A DNA stretch of 64,000 bases. Origin: Deltaproteobacteria bacterium (GTDB lineage: Bacteria > Myxococcota_A > UBA9160 > UBA6930). Shown in pieces: positions 35,540 through 44,360 of this stretch; position 1 is the stretch's first letter; every line of letters begins with the position of its first letter. The stretch covers positions 62,001-126,000 of the forward strand of contig JAJDAP010000116.1 in NCBI GenBank assembly GCA_029261795.1. The letters run 5' to 3'. The position numbers and the translations under genes were made by a program. The notes under the pieces are model-generated. The model was not told where the DNA came from and searched no databases. It was given only the letters and a program-made list of their open reading frames with translations.

Positions 35540-36832
35540 ATGAGCGGTAGTACTGCCAAGAGATGTCGAGTCCAAGGTACCGTGGCGCCTGGGTTCGAGT
35601 CGGTGAAACGGTTGTTCGAGCACGAGATGCAGACGATGGCGGAGAAGAACGCCCAACTCTGCGTCTACCACAAGGCCGAAAGAGTGGTCGATCTCTGGGC
35701 GTCGGTAGAGGACGACGCGGGCTTCTCGCCCGATTCCATCGTCAACATCTTCAGCAGTGGGAAGAGCCTCGAAGCCATCGCCATCGCGTCCCTCGTCGGA
35801 AGGGGGCTGCTCGACTATCAAGCGAAGATCGTCGACTACTGGCCGGAGTTCGGCGCGAACGGGAAGGGCGAGCTCACGGTCGCTGAGCTGATGCGTCACG
35901 AAGCGGGGATGGCCGCCTTCAATACCTCGCTCGACGCCGAAGACCTGCTCGCTGAGAACATCAAGCAGAATCGCGTGGGAAGGATCATCGAGAACCACCC
36001 CGTGAAATTCCGCAGGGGAAACGGCAGCACGAGGGAATATCACGCCGTCACGCGAGGCTGGATCGTGAACGAGGTCTTTCGACGGGTGGATCCCGGAGGC
36101 CGAACGATCGGTGAGTTCCTGAGTGAAGAAATCAGCAGTCCGCTCGAAGCCGATGCGATCATCGGGGTCAAGGAAGCCGAGCTGGACCGGATCTCGAAGG
36201 TTTCGCCGCTCGGATTCGGCTTTCAGTTCCTCCAGAGTCTGAAACCCAAGGTCCTGGGGAGAAAGATCAAACACAGCTTCTTCCAGATTCTCGCTAGGCT
36301 ATTGCGGATCATTCCCTCGATGCGGCACGCAACCACTCGGGGCGCCCCACCTCCATACAAGGGGATGGATGGAATCGGGTTCTTCAATGAACCTGCAGTT
36401 GCGATGGGTGAAACCCCTTCCGCAGCAGCGAACTGCTCTGCCAGGGGATTGGCCAAGATTGCGGCCATGATGTCGGCCGGTGGCAAGTGGGCGGAAGGCG
36501 AGTATTTGAGTGAAGAAGCCTGGAAGGCCATGCATCACGATCCTGTCGAGGCGGACATGGGTTTCAGCGCCACCAACTTCACTCAAGGCGGCGTCAACCT
36601 GTTCACCGAAGCCGGCGTGAAGAGCAACGGGCTCGATCGGGCATTCAATGACGGAAGAGAAGGTTTCTACGGCTGGATGGGCCTCGGTGGATCGATCTTC
36701 CAATGGCATCCGCGGCACGAGATCGGATTCGGCTTCGTGCCCACTTCGCTGCATGTTCTGGACTTCCTCAACGAGCGAGGAAAGACCTATCAAGCGGAAG
36801 TACTTCGCTGCGTCGAGAGATTGACCAGGTGA
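35540..36832 (+). CDS. serine hydrolase of the beta-lactamase/LACTB fold
   Basis: The 430-residue protein has the S-x-x-K motif in FSSGKSLEAIAI near residue 72, where Ser is the nucleophile, and the Y-x-N equivalent as EYHAVTRGW near 171. A third motif, GWMGLGGSIFQW, replaces KTG. This combination is that of EstB/LACTB-type esterases and D-amino-acid hydrolases, not of drug-resistance enzymes. No signal peptide is present, so it should be cytoplasmic. Its start is masked by a hairpin. It lies upstream of the damaged oxygenase gene on the same strand. Confidence 0.85.
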   Translation: MSGSTAKRCRVQGTVAPGFESVKRLFEHEMQTMAEKNAQLCVYHKAERVVDLWASVEDDAGFSPDSIVNIFSSGKSLEAIAIASLVGRGLLDYQAKIVDYWPEFGANGKGELTVAELMRHEAGMAAFNTSLDAEDLLAENIKQNRVGRIIENHPVKFRRGNGSTREYHAVTRGWIVNEVFRRVDPGGRTIGEFLSEEISSPLEADAIIGVKEAELDRISKVSPLGFGFQFLQSLKPKVLGRKIKHSFFQILARLLRIIPSMRHATTRGAPPPYKGMDGIGFFNEPAVAMGETPSAAANCSARGLAKIAAMMSAGGKWAEGEYLSEEAWKAMHHDPVEADMGFSATNFTQGGVNLFTEAGVKSNGLDRAFNDGREGFYGWMGLGGSIFQWHPRHEIGFGFVPTSLHVLDFLNERGKTYQAEVLRCVERLTR

Positions 36833-36900
36833 TGGCGGCCAGCGAGGGGTGCTTCGAAGACCGATCCAAGGGGATCCAATCCATCTGAAAGGGGCATGTC

Positions 36901-38138
36901 ATGGCCCGGCTCGAAGTCATCAAGGACCAAACAGGGGCAGCTACGGCAACAGTCTCGTCCGCCTATGTGCCTCCCCTCCAGCTTACTGAAGGCCAGGCAC
37001 CACCGATCGCTGCGAATGGCGGTCTATCCTACCTGTCGTTCGATCGGGACGGGGATGCGGGAACGGCTGCAGCAACGGAAGCCGCGCTCGTCCAGATTGC
37101 AGCGGGAGACGGGCAGGCCGTCATCGAGATGCTCGACAACGCTCCCCCCGGACCCATCGAGACCAAGTGGGGTCTCGGGTTTCGCCGCTACGCAGAGTGC
37201 CTGGAGTATATTCGGGCGAATAACATCGAAGCCCCGGAAGGCGGTCTGGCGCTTCCGCTGCGCTACACCGTCCACGAGGAGCCGTCCTACTCCATCGTCT
37301 CGTCCAACGCACTGTGGCGGGACCCGGCGCGCAAGGCCGAGGCAAGTGCGTTGCGCAAGGACGAACGGGATAGCGTTCGGCGATGCCTCTACTTTCCGCA
37401 GGTGATGCGCGACGCGCGCCGAATGGAGGACTACTACCCGGGCCTCTCGCCGGGTAGCCCCGAGTGCATGGACAAACTCGGCGTCTCGCTGGGACACTGC
37501 GAATCCAGGTGCAAGAACTTCTACGACGCGGCGGAGGTCGAGCGTGTGTTCTACCCGGAGATGGAGAAGCTCCTGCTCGAGTTCTTCCCCGATGCCGTGG
37601 ATGCGCTCGTGTACAACCACGACGTGTTCGACAAGGATTACGAGGGCGACCGCACGGAGGACCAGGACAACAAGAATCCGGGTGTGAACGCCGCCTACGC
37701 CAACCTCGTCCACAACGACCTGAACGACAACAGCGGCCGTGTGCGCTGCCGCGAGCTGCTCACGAAGAACCTGCGCAACTTCGGGCGCGAGCAGCACTAC
37801 ACCGAGGCGCAGACCGACGCGAAGATGTCGCGGCGATTCATGTCGATCAACCTCGCCAAGCCGATGGAGACCGTGCGCCAGAACCCCTTCGTGCTCTGCG
37901 CCTGGCCCTCATTTTTCGACCAGCCGTATATCAACAACTACCGCGTCTACGACGACCGGGTCAGCATCGACCCCACGGCAGCCGAAGACGCTCCCTGCCG
38001 CAAGAACGTCGTGGTCCGCTCCTATGTCTTCTTCTAGGAAGACGATTTCCGCTACCGGCTGAGCGCGACCTCGACGCCAGATACACGATGGCGGACGCCG
38101 GTCCGCTCTACGAGGTTCGAATGGGAATCAGGACGTGA
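36901..38138 (+). pseudogene. CmcJ/NvfI-like oxygenase gene with stop codon and frameshift near the 3' end
   Basis: Frame 1 runs 378 residues to TAG at 38035-38037. Conserved-looking blocks are LVYNHDVFDKDYEG, NLVHNDLNDNSG and NPFVLCAWPSF, which recall CmcJ/NvfI non-heme iron oxygenases; the match is tentative. After the TAG the same frame still reads EDDFRYRL, and from about 38061 the adjacent frame reads ERDLDARYTMADAGPLYEV and ends RMGIRT at TGA 38136-38138. That stop overlaps GTG of the FAD oxidoreductase gene (GTGA at 38135), so the ancestral reading almost certainly went through. One nonsense change and a one-base loss account for the present state, unless the assembly is wrong. Confidence 0.55.
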
Positions 38139-39271
38139 GCGGCCACGAGTTCATCGTCATTGGTGGCGGAATCGCTGGTGCATCCGTGGCGTACGAGTTG
38201 CAGCAACATGGTTCCGTGATCTTGTTGGAGCGCGAGGCGTTACCCGGCCACCACACGACCGGTCGTTCGGCCGCGTTCCTGGTGGACAGCTACGGGAGCG
38301 CCACCGTTGGCAGGCTCACACGGGCAGGGCGGGGTTTCCTCGAACACCCGCCCGAGGGTTTCACGGACTCGCCGGTGGTCACACCAACGCCGGTGCTCTG
38401 GATCGGTCGCGAGGACCAGCGAGCCAGGCTGGCTTCCGCGCGGGTTGCTGGGCGAGAAGCTGGCGCAGATCTGCAGGAACTGGATGCCGACGGAGCGCGC
38501 GCGTTGTGTCCCGTGCTGCGCGAAGATTATGTTGCCAGCGCCCTGGTGGAGCCGAGTGCCATGCACATCGACGTGGCGGGCTTGCTCGACTCCTTCCTTC
38601 GGGGCTTCCGGCGTCGCGGTGGCGAGCTGGCGACGAAGGCGGAAGCGACGCGGATCGAACCGAGTGGCGATGGCTGGGAGGTCGATGCCGGCGGCCGCAC
38701 CTACCGCGCGGCCGTCGTGGTCAACGCGGCGGGCGCCTGGTGCGACGTCGTGGGGCGGCTGGCCGGAGCCCGGCCCATCGGCCTGCGCCCCCTGCGCCGG
38801 ACGGCGATCACCTTCGATCCGCCAGCGGATCATGACATCCGCTCCTGGCCCTGCGTGATCGACGCTGACGAGGAGTTCTATCTGAAGCCCGAGGGCGGCC
38901 AGCTCCTGGCGTCGCCGTGCGACGAAACTCCATCGGAGCCGTGTGATGCCGGCGCCGAGGACTACGAGGTGGCGCTCGCGGCGGAGCGTGTCCAACAAGC
39001 GACCACGATCGGGATCCGGCACATCCGCCAGCGCTGGGCTGGATTGCGTAGCTTCGTCGCCGACCGATCCCCGGTGATCGGGATGGATCCGGAACGAAGG
39101 GGCTTCTTCTGGCTCGCCGGTCAGGGTGGCTTCGGCATCATGACGTCCCCGGCTGCTTCCCGCGCAGCGACCGACCTGATCGTCGCGGGTTCGCTTTCCG
39201 ACGACCTGTGCGCACTCGGTCTGACAGCCGAGCAGCTTTCGGTGGAGAGGCTTGCCGGTTCGCCGAGTTGA
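38135..39271 (+). CDS. FAD-dependent D-amino-acid dehydrogenase-like oxidoreductase
   Basis: The 378-residue protein opens with the dinucleotide-binding motif FIVIGGGIAGASVAYEL and has the DAO-type TTGRSAAFLVDSYG, VVNAAGAWCDVVG and the C-terminal GFFWLAGQGGFGIMTSPA. These features place it with D-arginine/D-amino-acid dehydrogenases and glycine-oxidase-like enzymes, which oxidise a primary or secondary amine with FAD. GTG at 38135 overlaps the stop of the ancestral oxygenase frame, so the two genes were coupled. Substrate unknown. Confidence 0.86.
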   Translation: MSGHEFIVIGGGIAGASVAYELQQHGSVILLEREALPGHHTTGRSAAFLVDSYGSATVGRLTRAGRGFLEHPPEGFTDSPVVTPTPVLWIGREDQRARLASARVAGREAGADLQELDADGARALCPVLREDYVASALVEPSAMHIDVAGLLDSFLRGFRRRGGELATKAEATRIEPSGDGWEVDAGGRTYRAAVVVNAAGAWCDVVGRLAGARPIGLRPLRRTAITFDPPADHDIRSWPCVIDADEEFYLKPEGGQLLASPCDETPSEPCDAGAEDYEVALAAERVQQATTIGIRHIRQRWAGLRSFVADRSPVIGMDPERRGFFWLAGQGGFGIMTSPAASRAATDLIVAGSLSDDLCALGLTAEQLSVERLAGSPS

Positions 39272-39296
39272 TTGCGCTCCAACCCAGGGAAGCCGC

Positions 39297-40124
39297 TCAG
39301 CTCGGGAGGCGGAGTTCGGCGTAGACGCCGAAGTGGTCGCTAGGCCAGATGCCGTCTCGCTCCTGGTCGCAAACGACGCGGCAGTGGTCGATGATGCCGC
39401 TTCCGCCTAGCATCGGATGTCCGACGAAGATGTAGTCGATGCGCCGCGCCGGCTCGTGGTTTGCGCGCGCATGGGGGTTGCGGTTGGACCAGGTGACTCC
39501 GGAGCCGATCACGGTGTCGTCCTCGCGATCGTATGCGACATCCCAGGCGTCGTGGAAATGCACGCTTCGTCCGTCGATCGAGTGGAGGCCCTTCAGGTAT
39601 CGGATCTCGTCCGAGTCGGGCTCCGCATTGAAGTCGCCCACGACGATCGACGGGAATTCTTCCTGGTGGTGCAGGAGGCGCACACGATCGGCGAGCGCGA
39701 CCACCTGGCGCTCGCGTGTCTCGCCATGGTGGAACTTCCAGTTGAGGTGGGTGCAAGTAAAACGCAAGACGCCACCCGGGACCGGTGCACGGATCTCCGC
39801 CGTGAGGGCCACGCGCGTTTCAGCATCACCACGATCGGGGAGCGGAAGCTCGTCGCGCGCGACGATGGGCCAACGGCTCGCGACCGCATTGCCGAAGGCC
39901 AGGGACGTGTCGCTCCAGAAGGTGCTCGCCCTGGCGAAATCGACGTGGTAGCCGCGGTCTCCGACGATCTCGGCGACCAGGTCGACGCCCTCTCCGCGCA
40001 GTACCTCCTGAAAGCCGATCAGATCCGGATCGAGCCGATCGATCCAGTCACGCACCAGGGCCGCCCGGTCCTTCCAGGGCCCAGCGTCATGCCAGAGATT
40101 GAGCGTCAGGATCTTGAGCGGCAC
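39297..40124 (-). CDS. endonuclease/exonuclease/phosphatase family protein
   Basis: GTG at 40124 starts KILTLNLWHDAGP, the usual beginning of the EEP fold. Other motifs are LIGFQEVLRGEG (metal-binding Glu), THLNWKFHHGETRERQ, IVVGDFNAEPDSDEI and the closing WPSDHFGVYAEL with catalytic Asp-His. The 275-residue length fits small EEP phosphoesterases acting on phospholipids, nucleotides or nucleic acid. No signal peptide. It is divergent from the metallophosphoesterase gene. Confidence 0.85.
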   Translation of the reverse strand: MPLKILTLNLWHDAGPWKDRAALVRDWIDRLDPDLIGFQEVLRGEGVDLVAEIVGDRGYHVDFARASTFWSDTSLAFGNAVASRWPIVARDELPLPDRGDAETRVALTAEIRAPVPGGVLRFTCTHLNWKFHHGETRERQVVALADRVRLLHHQEEFPSIVVGDFNAEPDSDEIRYLKGLHSIDGRSVHFHDAWDVAYDREDDTVIGSGVTWSNRNPHARANHEPARRIDYIFVGHPMLGGSGIIDHCRVVCDQERDGIWPSDHFGVYAELRLPS

Positions 40125-40274
40125 GGCACCAGTGTACAACCGCGCCAACCAGGACGTGTCACCAATTCGCCCGGCAGCGCGTTCTGTCTGCTAGGCGGCC
40201 ACGAGGCTCATGGCGAGCCCGAAGGCGCCAGCGTAGACTCGTCCAAGGGCTACGACCCGATTGGAGGAAGGATC

Positions 40275-41300
40275 ATGACTCGAATCGCGTTTGCCCTTGC
40301 GGCGCTGCTCATGATCGGCACGCTCGCTTGCACGGTGGTCGCCTCGCAGGAAGAAGCCGCGGCGCCTGTACTGGCCACCCATGTTCCGTTGGACCCCGGT
40401 CCCCGGCCCTGGACCCACCTCGAGTTCGAGGACGATCCCGACGCCTTTTCCTTCGCGATCATCAGCGACCTCCAGGGCGGTTACCGTTCCGGCGTCTTCG
40501 AAGCCGCGGTCGAGAAGCTGAACCTCGTCCGCCCCGAACTCGTGGTGAGCGTGGGTGACCTGATCGCGGGCTACACGGAGGATGTCGCCGAGATCAACGC
40601 CCAGTGGGACTGGTTCGATGAGCTGGCGCGCGGCATCGACGCGCCCTTCTTCTACGCTCCGGGCAATCATGACTTCAGCAACGAAGTGATGAAGGGCGTT
40701 TGGCACGAACGCCTGGGCCGCGACTACTACCACTTCCTCTACAAGAACGTGCTCTTCCTCGTGATGAACACCGAGGAGCCACCGATCCCCGCCGACGACG
40801 CGAGCGAGGCCTTCTTCGAGGAGATGGCGCGGCTGCGCAAGACAGATCCGGAGGCGCTCGTGAAGTTGATCTCCGAGAACGTCGACCGCACGATGCCCGG
40901 GATCGGGATCAGTGACGAACAGGTGAAGTACTTCGAAGACATCATCGCGAACAACACCGACGTGCGTTGGACGTTCCTGTTGATGCACAAGCCCGCGTTC
41001 CAGGGCGACGGCAACCCGCAGTACAATCGCATCACGGCCGCACTCGGAGGGCGCGATTACACTTCCTTCGCCGGCCACATCCACAACTACAAGCGCTTCG
41101 AAGTGGGACCTCGGTTCCACTACCGGCTGGGCTCGACCGGGGGCGGTGTGCTTCCCCTTCCGTTGGGAAACATGGACCACTTCGCCTGGGTCACCATGAC
41201 CGAAGCTGGACCGACGATCGCGAACCTCGAGCTGAACGGGATTTTCGACGATCGGGGTCCGCTCGCTCCGGGCGACCGCCTCTGGCGGGCGCGGGAGTAG
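40275..41300 (+). CDS. secreted calcineurin-like metallophosphoesterase
   Basis: ATG at 40275 follows GGAGGAAGG; a much longer upstream reading frame is antisense to the neighbouring gene and is rejected. The 341-residue protein has a signal peptide (FALAALLMIGTLACTVVA, possibly lipidated) and the metal motifs IISDLQGGYRSG (Gln where Asp-x-His is usual), SVGDLIAGY, APGNHDFSN, LMHKPAF and FAGHIHNYKRF. It should hydrolyse phosphate esters in the periplasm. The missing first His may change metal use. Confidence 0.85.
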   Translation: MTRIAFALAALLMIGTLACTVVASQEEAAAPVLATHVPLDPGPRPWTHLEFEDDPDAFSFAIISDLQGGYRSGVFEAAVEKLNLVRPELVVSVGDLIAGYTEDVAEINAQWDWFDELARGIDAPFFYAPGNHDFSNEVMKGVWHERLGRDYYHFLYKNVLFLVMNTEEPPIPADDASEAFFEEMARLRKTDPEALVKLISENVDRTMPGIGISDEQVKYFEDIIANNTDVRWTFLLMHKPAFQGDGNPQYNRITAALGGRDYTSFAGHIHNYKRFEVGPRFHYRLGSTGGGVLPLPLGNMDHFAWVTMTEAGPTIANLELNGIFDDRGPLAPGDRLWRARE

Positions 41301-41316
41301 CCCGCGGACTCCTTTG

Positions 41317-42234
41317 CTAGCCGAGAGCCAGCTGCCAGCTCCCCAGCAACACACCGACCGAGACGGCAAGAGCGCCTAGCTGCGCCCAGCCGCCAGGCGG
41401 CCACGGCATCGCGAAACGTGCCCCGACGCCGATGGCGCCCCCGGCGAGCAGGCCGAACAGATGTGCAAAAACGTCCACCCGACCTGCGCCAGAGCCGACC
41501 ATGGCCAGTACCGCGAGCCCTGCCCCGAAGGGCGCGAAAGCCAGGCGCCAGCGGTCGCCGCGTTGTGTCCGCCTCACGATTTCGAAGCCGCAGAGCACGC
41601 CCACAGCGCCGAACACGGCCGTCGACGCTCCGATCGAGATGTGGCCGGAACCGCGCAGGAATGCGTTCGCCAGGTTCCCGCACGCGCCTGCCAGGATCAC
41701 GAGGCCGAACGCGACGCCGGGCCCGAGATTCCGTCCGAGGGCGGCGAGGAAGAAGGTGCCGAAGAGCACATTCGAAACCAGGTGCGCGAAGTCCGCGTGG
41801 AGGGTGAGCGCCGTCACCGTGCGCCAGATTTCTCCGGCCCGGATCAGGGCGGCGTGGGCACTTCCTTCCGCGAACCAGCTGACGTCGGGACGACTCGGCC
41901 CGGTCACCCCATAGAAGCCGAGCATCCCCAACGAAACGAACAGCGCGGCCCAGAGCGGCAGCCCGCCCGGGAACTCGATCAGCGCCGACCCATCCGCATC
42001 CGTGGCCGCCGCCGCGGCGTTCTCGGCGAGGTAGGCCTGCAGCTCGAAGTCCGCGCGATCGACGTTGCTCTGGTGCACCTGCAGCGCATAACCGTGTGGG
42101 ACGCGCGCGACTCGGAATGGGATCCCCGCCGAGAACAACACCAGCCCCAGCTCATTCGCCTGGGCTGCGGTCTCCGTCAGTCGGAACTCCGGTTCGAGCG
42201 GATCGTCATCCGGGGGCATTGTCCCGTTGCTCAC
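41317..42234 (-). CDS. rhomboid family intramembrane serine protease
   Basis: The 305-residue protein has a cytoplasmic N-terminal region of about 90 residues and at least six helices. The catalytic Ser is in ISIGASTAVFGAVG and the His in FAHLFGLLAGGAIG; TLHADFAHLVSNVLFGTFF contains the conserved His and Asn of the oxyanion region. It cleaves membrane-protein substrates inside the bilayer. It is the last gene of the sulfatase/P450 operon, 13 bases after the P450 gene. Confidence 0.9.
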   Translation of the reverse strand: MSNGTMPPDDDPLEPEFRLTETAAQANELGLVLFSAGIPFRVARVPHGYALQVHQSNVDRADFELQAYLAENAAAAATDADGSALIEFPGGLPLWAALFVSLGMLGFYGVTGPSRPDVSWFAEGSAHAALIRAGEIWRTVTALTLHADFAHLVSNVLFGTFFLAALGRNLGPGVAFGLVILAGACGNLANAFLRGSGHISIGASTAVFGAVGVLCGFEIVRRTQRGDRWRLAFAPFGAGLAVLAMVGSGAGRVDVFAHLFGLLAGGAIGVGARFAMPWPPGGWAQLGALAVSVGVLLGSWQLALG

Positions 42235-42247
42235 TCGAGACCCTGGA

Positions 42248-43570
42248 TCACTTGCGCGTGATCACCACCGGCAGCTGCGTATAGCCCTTGACGAAGGACG
42301 AGAGCGTGCGGCCCGGTTCCTCTTGCACTTCGATCCTCTCGAATCGTTGCAGGATCTCCTCCCACAGGACCCGGAGCTGCATCTCGGCCAGGCGGCTTCC
42401 CATGCAGAAGTGGACGCCGTAACCGAACGAGAGGTGTCGACTGGCGTTGGCGCGTTCGATGTCGAGCGCGTTCGCGTTCTCGAAGATCTCCTCGTCCCGG
42501 TTGCCGGACACGTACCACATCAGCAGCTGGTCGTGCTTCCGGATCGGCTTGCCCCCGAGCTCGCAGTCGCGGGTGGCCGTTCTGCGCATATAGGAGAGCG
42601 GCGTCTGCCAGCGGATGATCTCGGGCACCAGCTGGCGAACCAGACCTGGATCAGCGACCAGCTTGTCGTACTGGTCGGGGAACTGGTTGAGCGCATACAC
42701 GCTTCCCGACATGGTATTCCGCGTCGTGTCGTTCCCGCCCACGATGAGCAACAGGAGATTGCCCAGGTGGTCTGCGGCTGCCATGTGCTTGGTGGCCTCC
42801 CCGTGGACGAGCATCGAGACGAGGTCGTCGCCCGGGTGCTTCCTGCGGTCTTCCCAGAGCTCCGAGAAATACGAGACGCACTCCATCATCTCATCGCGCT
42901 TCTGGGCCTGCGATTCGACGACGCCGCCGGGTTCGGGAATCGCGAAGACGATGTCGGACCATCGTGTCAGCTTCCGGCGGTCCTCGAAGGGGAAATCGAA
43001 GAGCGTCGCCAGCATCGCCGTGGTCAGCTCGATCGAGACACTGTCCACCCAGTCGAATGTCTCGCCTACGGGAAGGGAGTCGAGCACCCGGCACGTCCGC
43101 TCGCGGATGAGCGGCTCCAGCTTGAGCAGGTTGCGGGGCGCGACCGAAGGTCGCACGGTCTTGCGCTGTTCGGTCTGCCGGGGCGGGTCCTGGGAGATGA
43201 ACGCAGGGTTCCCCTGGCGGAAGAACGTCGGAACCTCGGCACCGATCCGGAAGCCCAGCGTGATCCCGTGGGCCGATGAGAAGGTCTTCCAGTCCGAGCT
43301 GACCTCCTTGATGTCGTCGTACCTGGTGACGGACCAATACCGTCCAGCGGATTCGATCTCGTTGAAGTGGACGGGGTCTTCGTTGCGAAGTCGCTCGAAG
43401 TAGCCCTGCCAGCGATTCTGGCTGAACAGGTTCGCGTTCAGCGGGTTGATGTCTTCGAGCGCAAGCTCGTGAGCCGGCAGGACGTCGCGGCCGTTCTCCG
43501 CCTGTTCCTGCTCGGGGGTCCGGTACTCGGCCGGTACCGGCCGAAGCTGCTCTGTCGCTGTCTCGCTCAT
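42248..43570 (-). CDS. bacterial cytochrome P450
   Basis: The 440-residue soluble P450 has the I-helix LLLIVGGNDTTRNTMSG, the E-x-x-R motif in the preceding helices and the heme loop LSFGYGVHFCMGSRLAEMQL with the Cys ligand. It closely follows the pattern of steroid- or terpenoid-hydroxylating CYPs of actinobacteria and proteobacteria. No redox partner gene is adjacent. In an operon with two sulfatases, desulfation followed by hydroxylation of a sterol-like or aromatic sulfate ester is a reasonable guess. Confidence 0.93.
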   Translation of the reverse strand: MSETATEQLRPVPAEYRTPEQEQAENGRDVLPAHELALEDINPLNANLFSQNRWQGYFERLRNEDPVHFNEIESAGRYWSVTRYDDIKEVSSDWKTFSSAHGITLGFRIGAEVPTFFRQGNPAFISQDPPRQTEQRKTVRPSVAPRNLLKLEPLIRERTCRVLDSLPVGETFDWVDSVSIELTTAMLATLFDFPFEDRRKLTRWSDIVFAIPEPGGVVESQAQKRDEMMECVSYFSELWEDRRKHPGDDLVSMLVHGEATKHMAAADHLGNLLLLIVGGNDTTRNTMSGSVYALNQFPDQYDKLVADPGLVRQLVPEIIRWQTPLSYMRRTATRDCELGGKPIRKHDQLLMWYVSGNRDEEIFENANALDIERANASRHLSFGYGVHFCMGSRLAEMQLRVLWEEILQRFERIEVQEEPGRTLSSFVKGYTQLPVVITRK

Positions 43571-43637
43571 CCTCGTTCCTCCAGTGAAGCCCTCATTCTA
43601 GGCCACCCGTCCGCGAGGTCCCGTACGTGCCCTGACC

Positions 43638-44327
43638 TCAATCGAAGAAACGAACGGGCTGCCCCCTCGGCTTCGGAATCCTCTGGTCCTCGGGCAACGT
43701 GCAGAGTCGATCCATCCGCGTGGTGCTGCCGTCGGGGTATTCCCAGACCAGCTGATCGCCATCGAGGTAGCGCCTCACCACGACCGGCCCCCAGCCGAAG
43801 ACGTGGAAGTCCAACACGCCGTCGTTCCAGACCATGCTCGCCGATGTCCGCGGGCAGTATTCCCGACCGCCGATCGTGAACAGGACTGCACCTTCCGTGT
43901 CGTTGCTGTTCTCACCGAGCGTGCTGTTCGGGCCGGCGTCGTGAATGATGCCCGAAGACGTGACCACCGTGCGGCGGCCGCATTGTTCAACGCGTTCCAC
44001 GTGGCCGACGTGCCCGCCTTCGACGCCGAGCCACAGGCCGCGAATATCTGCAGCACCTTCGACGAGCGGCTCGCTGCATTCGGCCAGGATCGGCAAGGGG
44101 AAGTGGCTGTAGCTGCACCCGGGCGTATTCCCTTTCGGGATGTCCGCGGCCATCTTTCCGCGGCCGTCCAGGACCGGCAGATCGCAGTAGTCGATCGTGC
44201 TGCCATCCCCCGCCAGCATCGCGGCATCGGTCGTGAGCGGCGGACGTGCCGAGAAGAACAACTGCCAGAACGCGGCCAGGAACAGCACCGCGACCGCTAG
44301 CGGAATTCTCACCAACCACTTCTTCAT
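43638..44327 (-). CDS. membrane-anchored protein of unknown function
   Basis: The 229-residue protein starts with one helix (LVRIPLAVAVLFLAAFWQLF) and continues as a periplasmic domain with paired Cys (DYCDLP, GCSYSH, AECSEP, EQCGRR, EYCPRT, RLCTLP) that probably form disulfides. Several strands are predicted (GVLDFHVFGWGPVVVRRYL, QLVWEYPDGSTT). No family recognised. Its position between sulfatase and P450 genes, 33 bases after the former, suggests a part in the same uptake or processing route. Confidence 0.65.
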   Translation of the reverse strand: MKKWLVRIPLAVAVLFLAAFWQLFFSARPPLTTDAAMLAGDGSTIDYCDLPVLDGRGKMAADIPKGNTPGCSYSHFPLPILAECSEPLVEGAADIRGLWLGVEGGHVGHVERVEQCGRRTVVTSSGIIHDAGPNSTLGENSNDTEGAVLFTIGGREYCPRTSASMVWNDGVLDFHVFGWGPVVVRRYLDGDQLVWEYPDGSTTRMDRLCTLPEDQRIPKPRGQPVRFFD

Positions 44328-44360
44328 CCGATCCTCTCTTCGATAATCGCCTTCATGATG

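Noticed and set aside
38035..38037. TAG read through as pyrrolysine in the oxygenase gene
   Set aside because: A frameshift follows within ten codons, so decay or sequence error explains the data better, and no pyrrolysine genes are seen.
39417..40274. Long upstream extension of the metallophosphoesterase frame
   Set aside because: It is antisense to the phosphatase-family gene at 39297-40124. A strong Shine-Dalgarno and signal peptide mark the start at 40275.
42291..43279. Plus-strand frame of 350 residues antisense to the P450 gene
   Set aside because: It has no recognisable motif and mirrors the codon pattern of the P450 gene.
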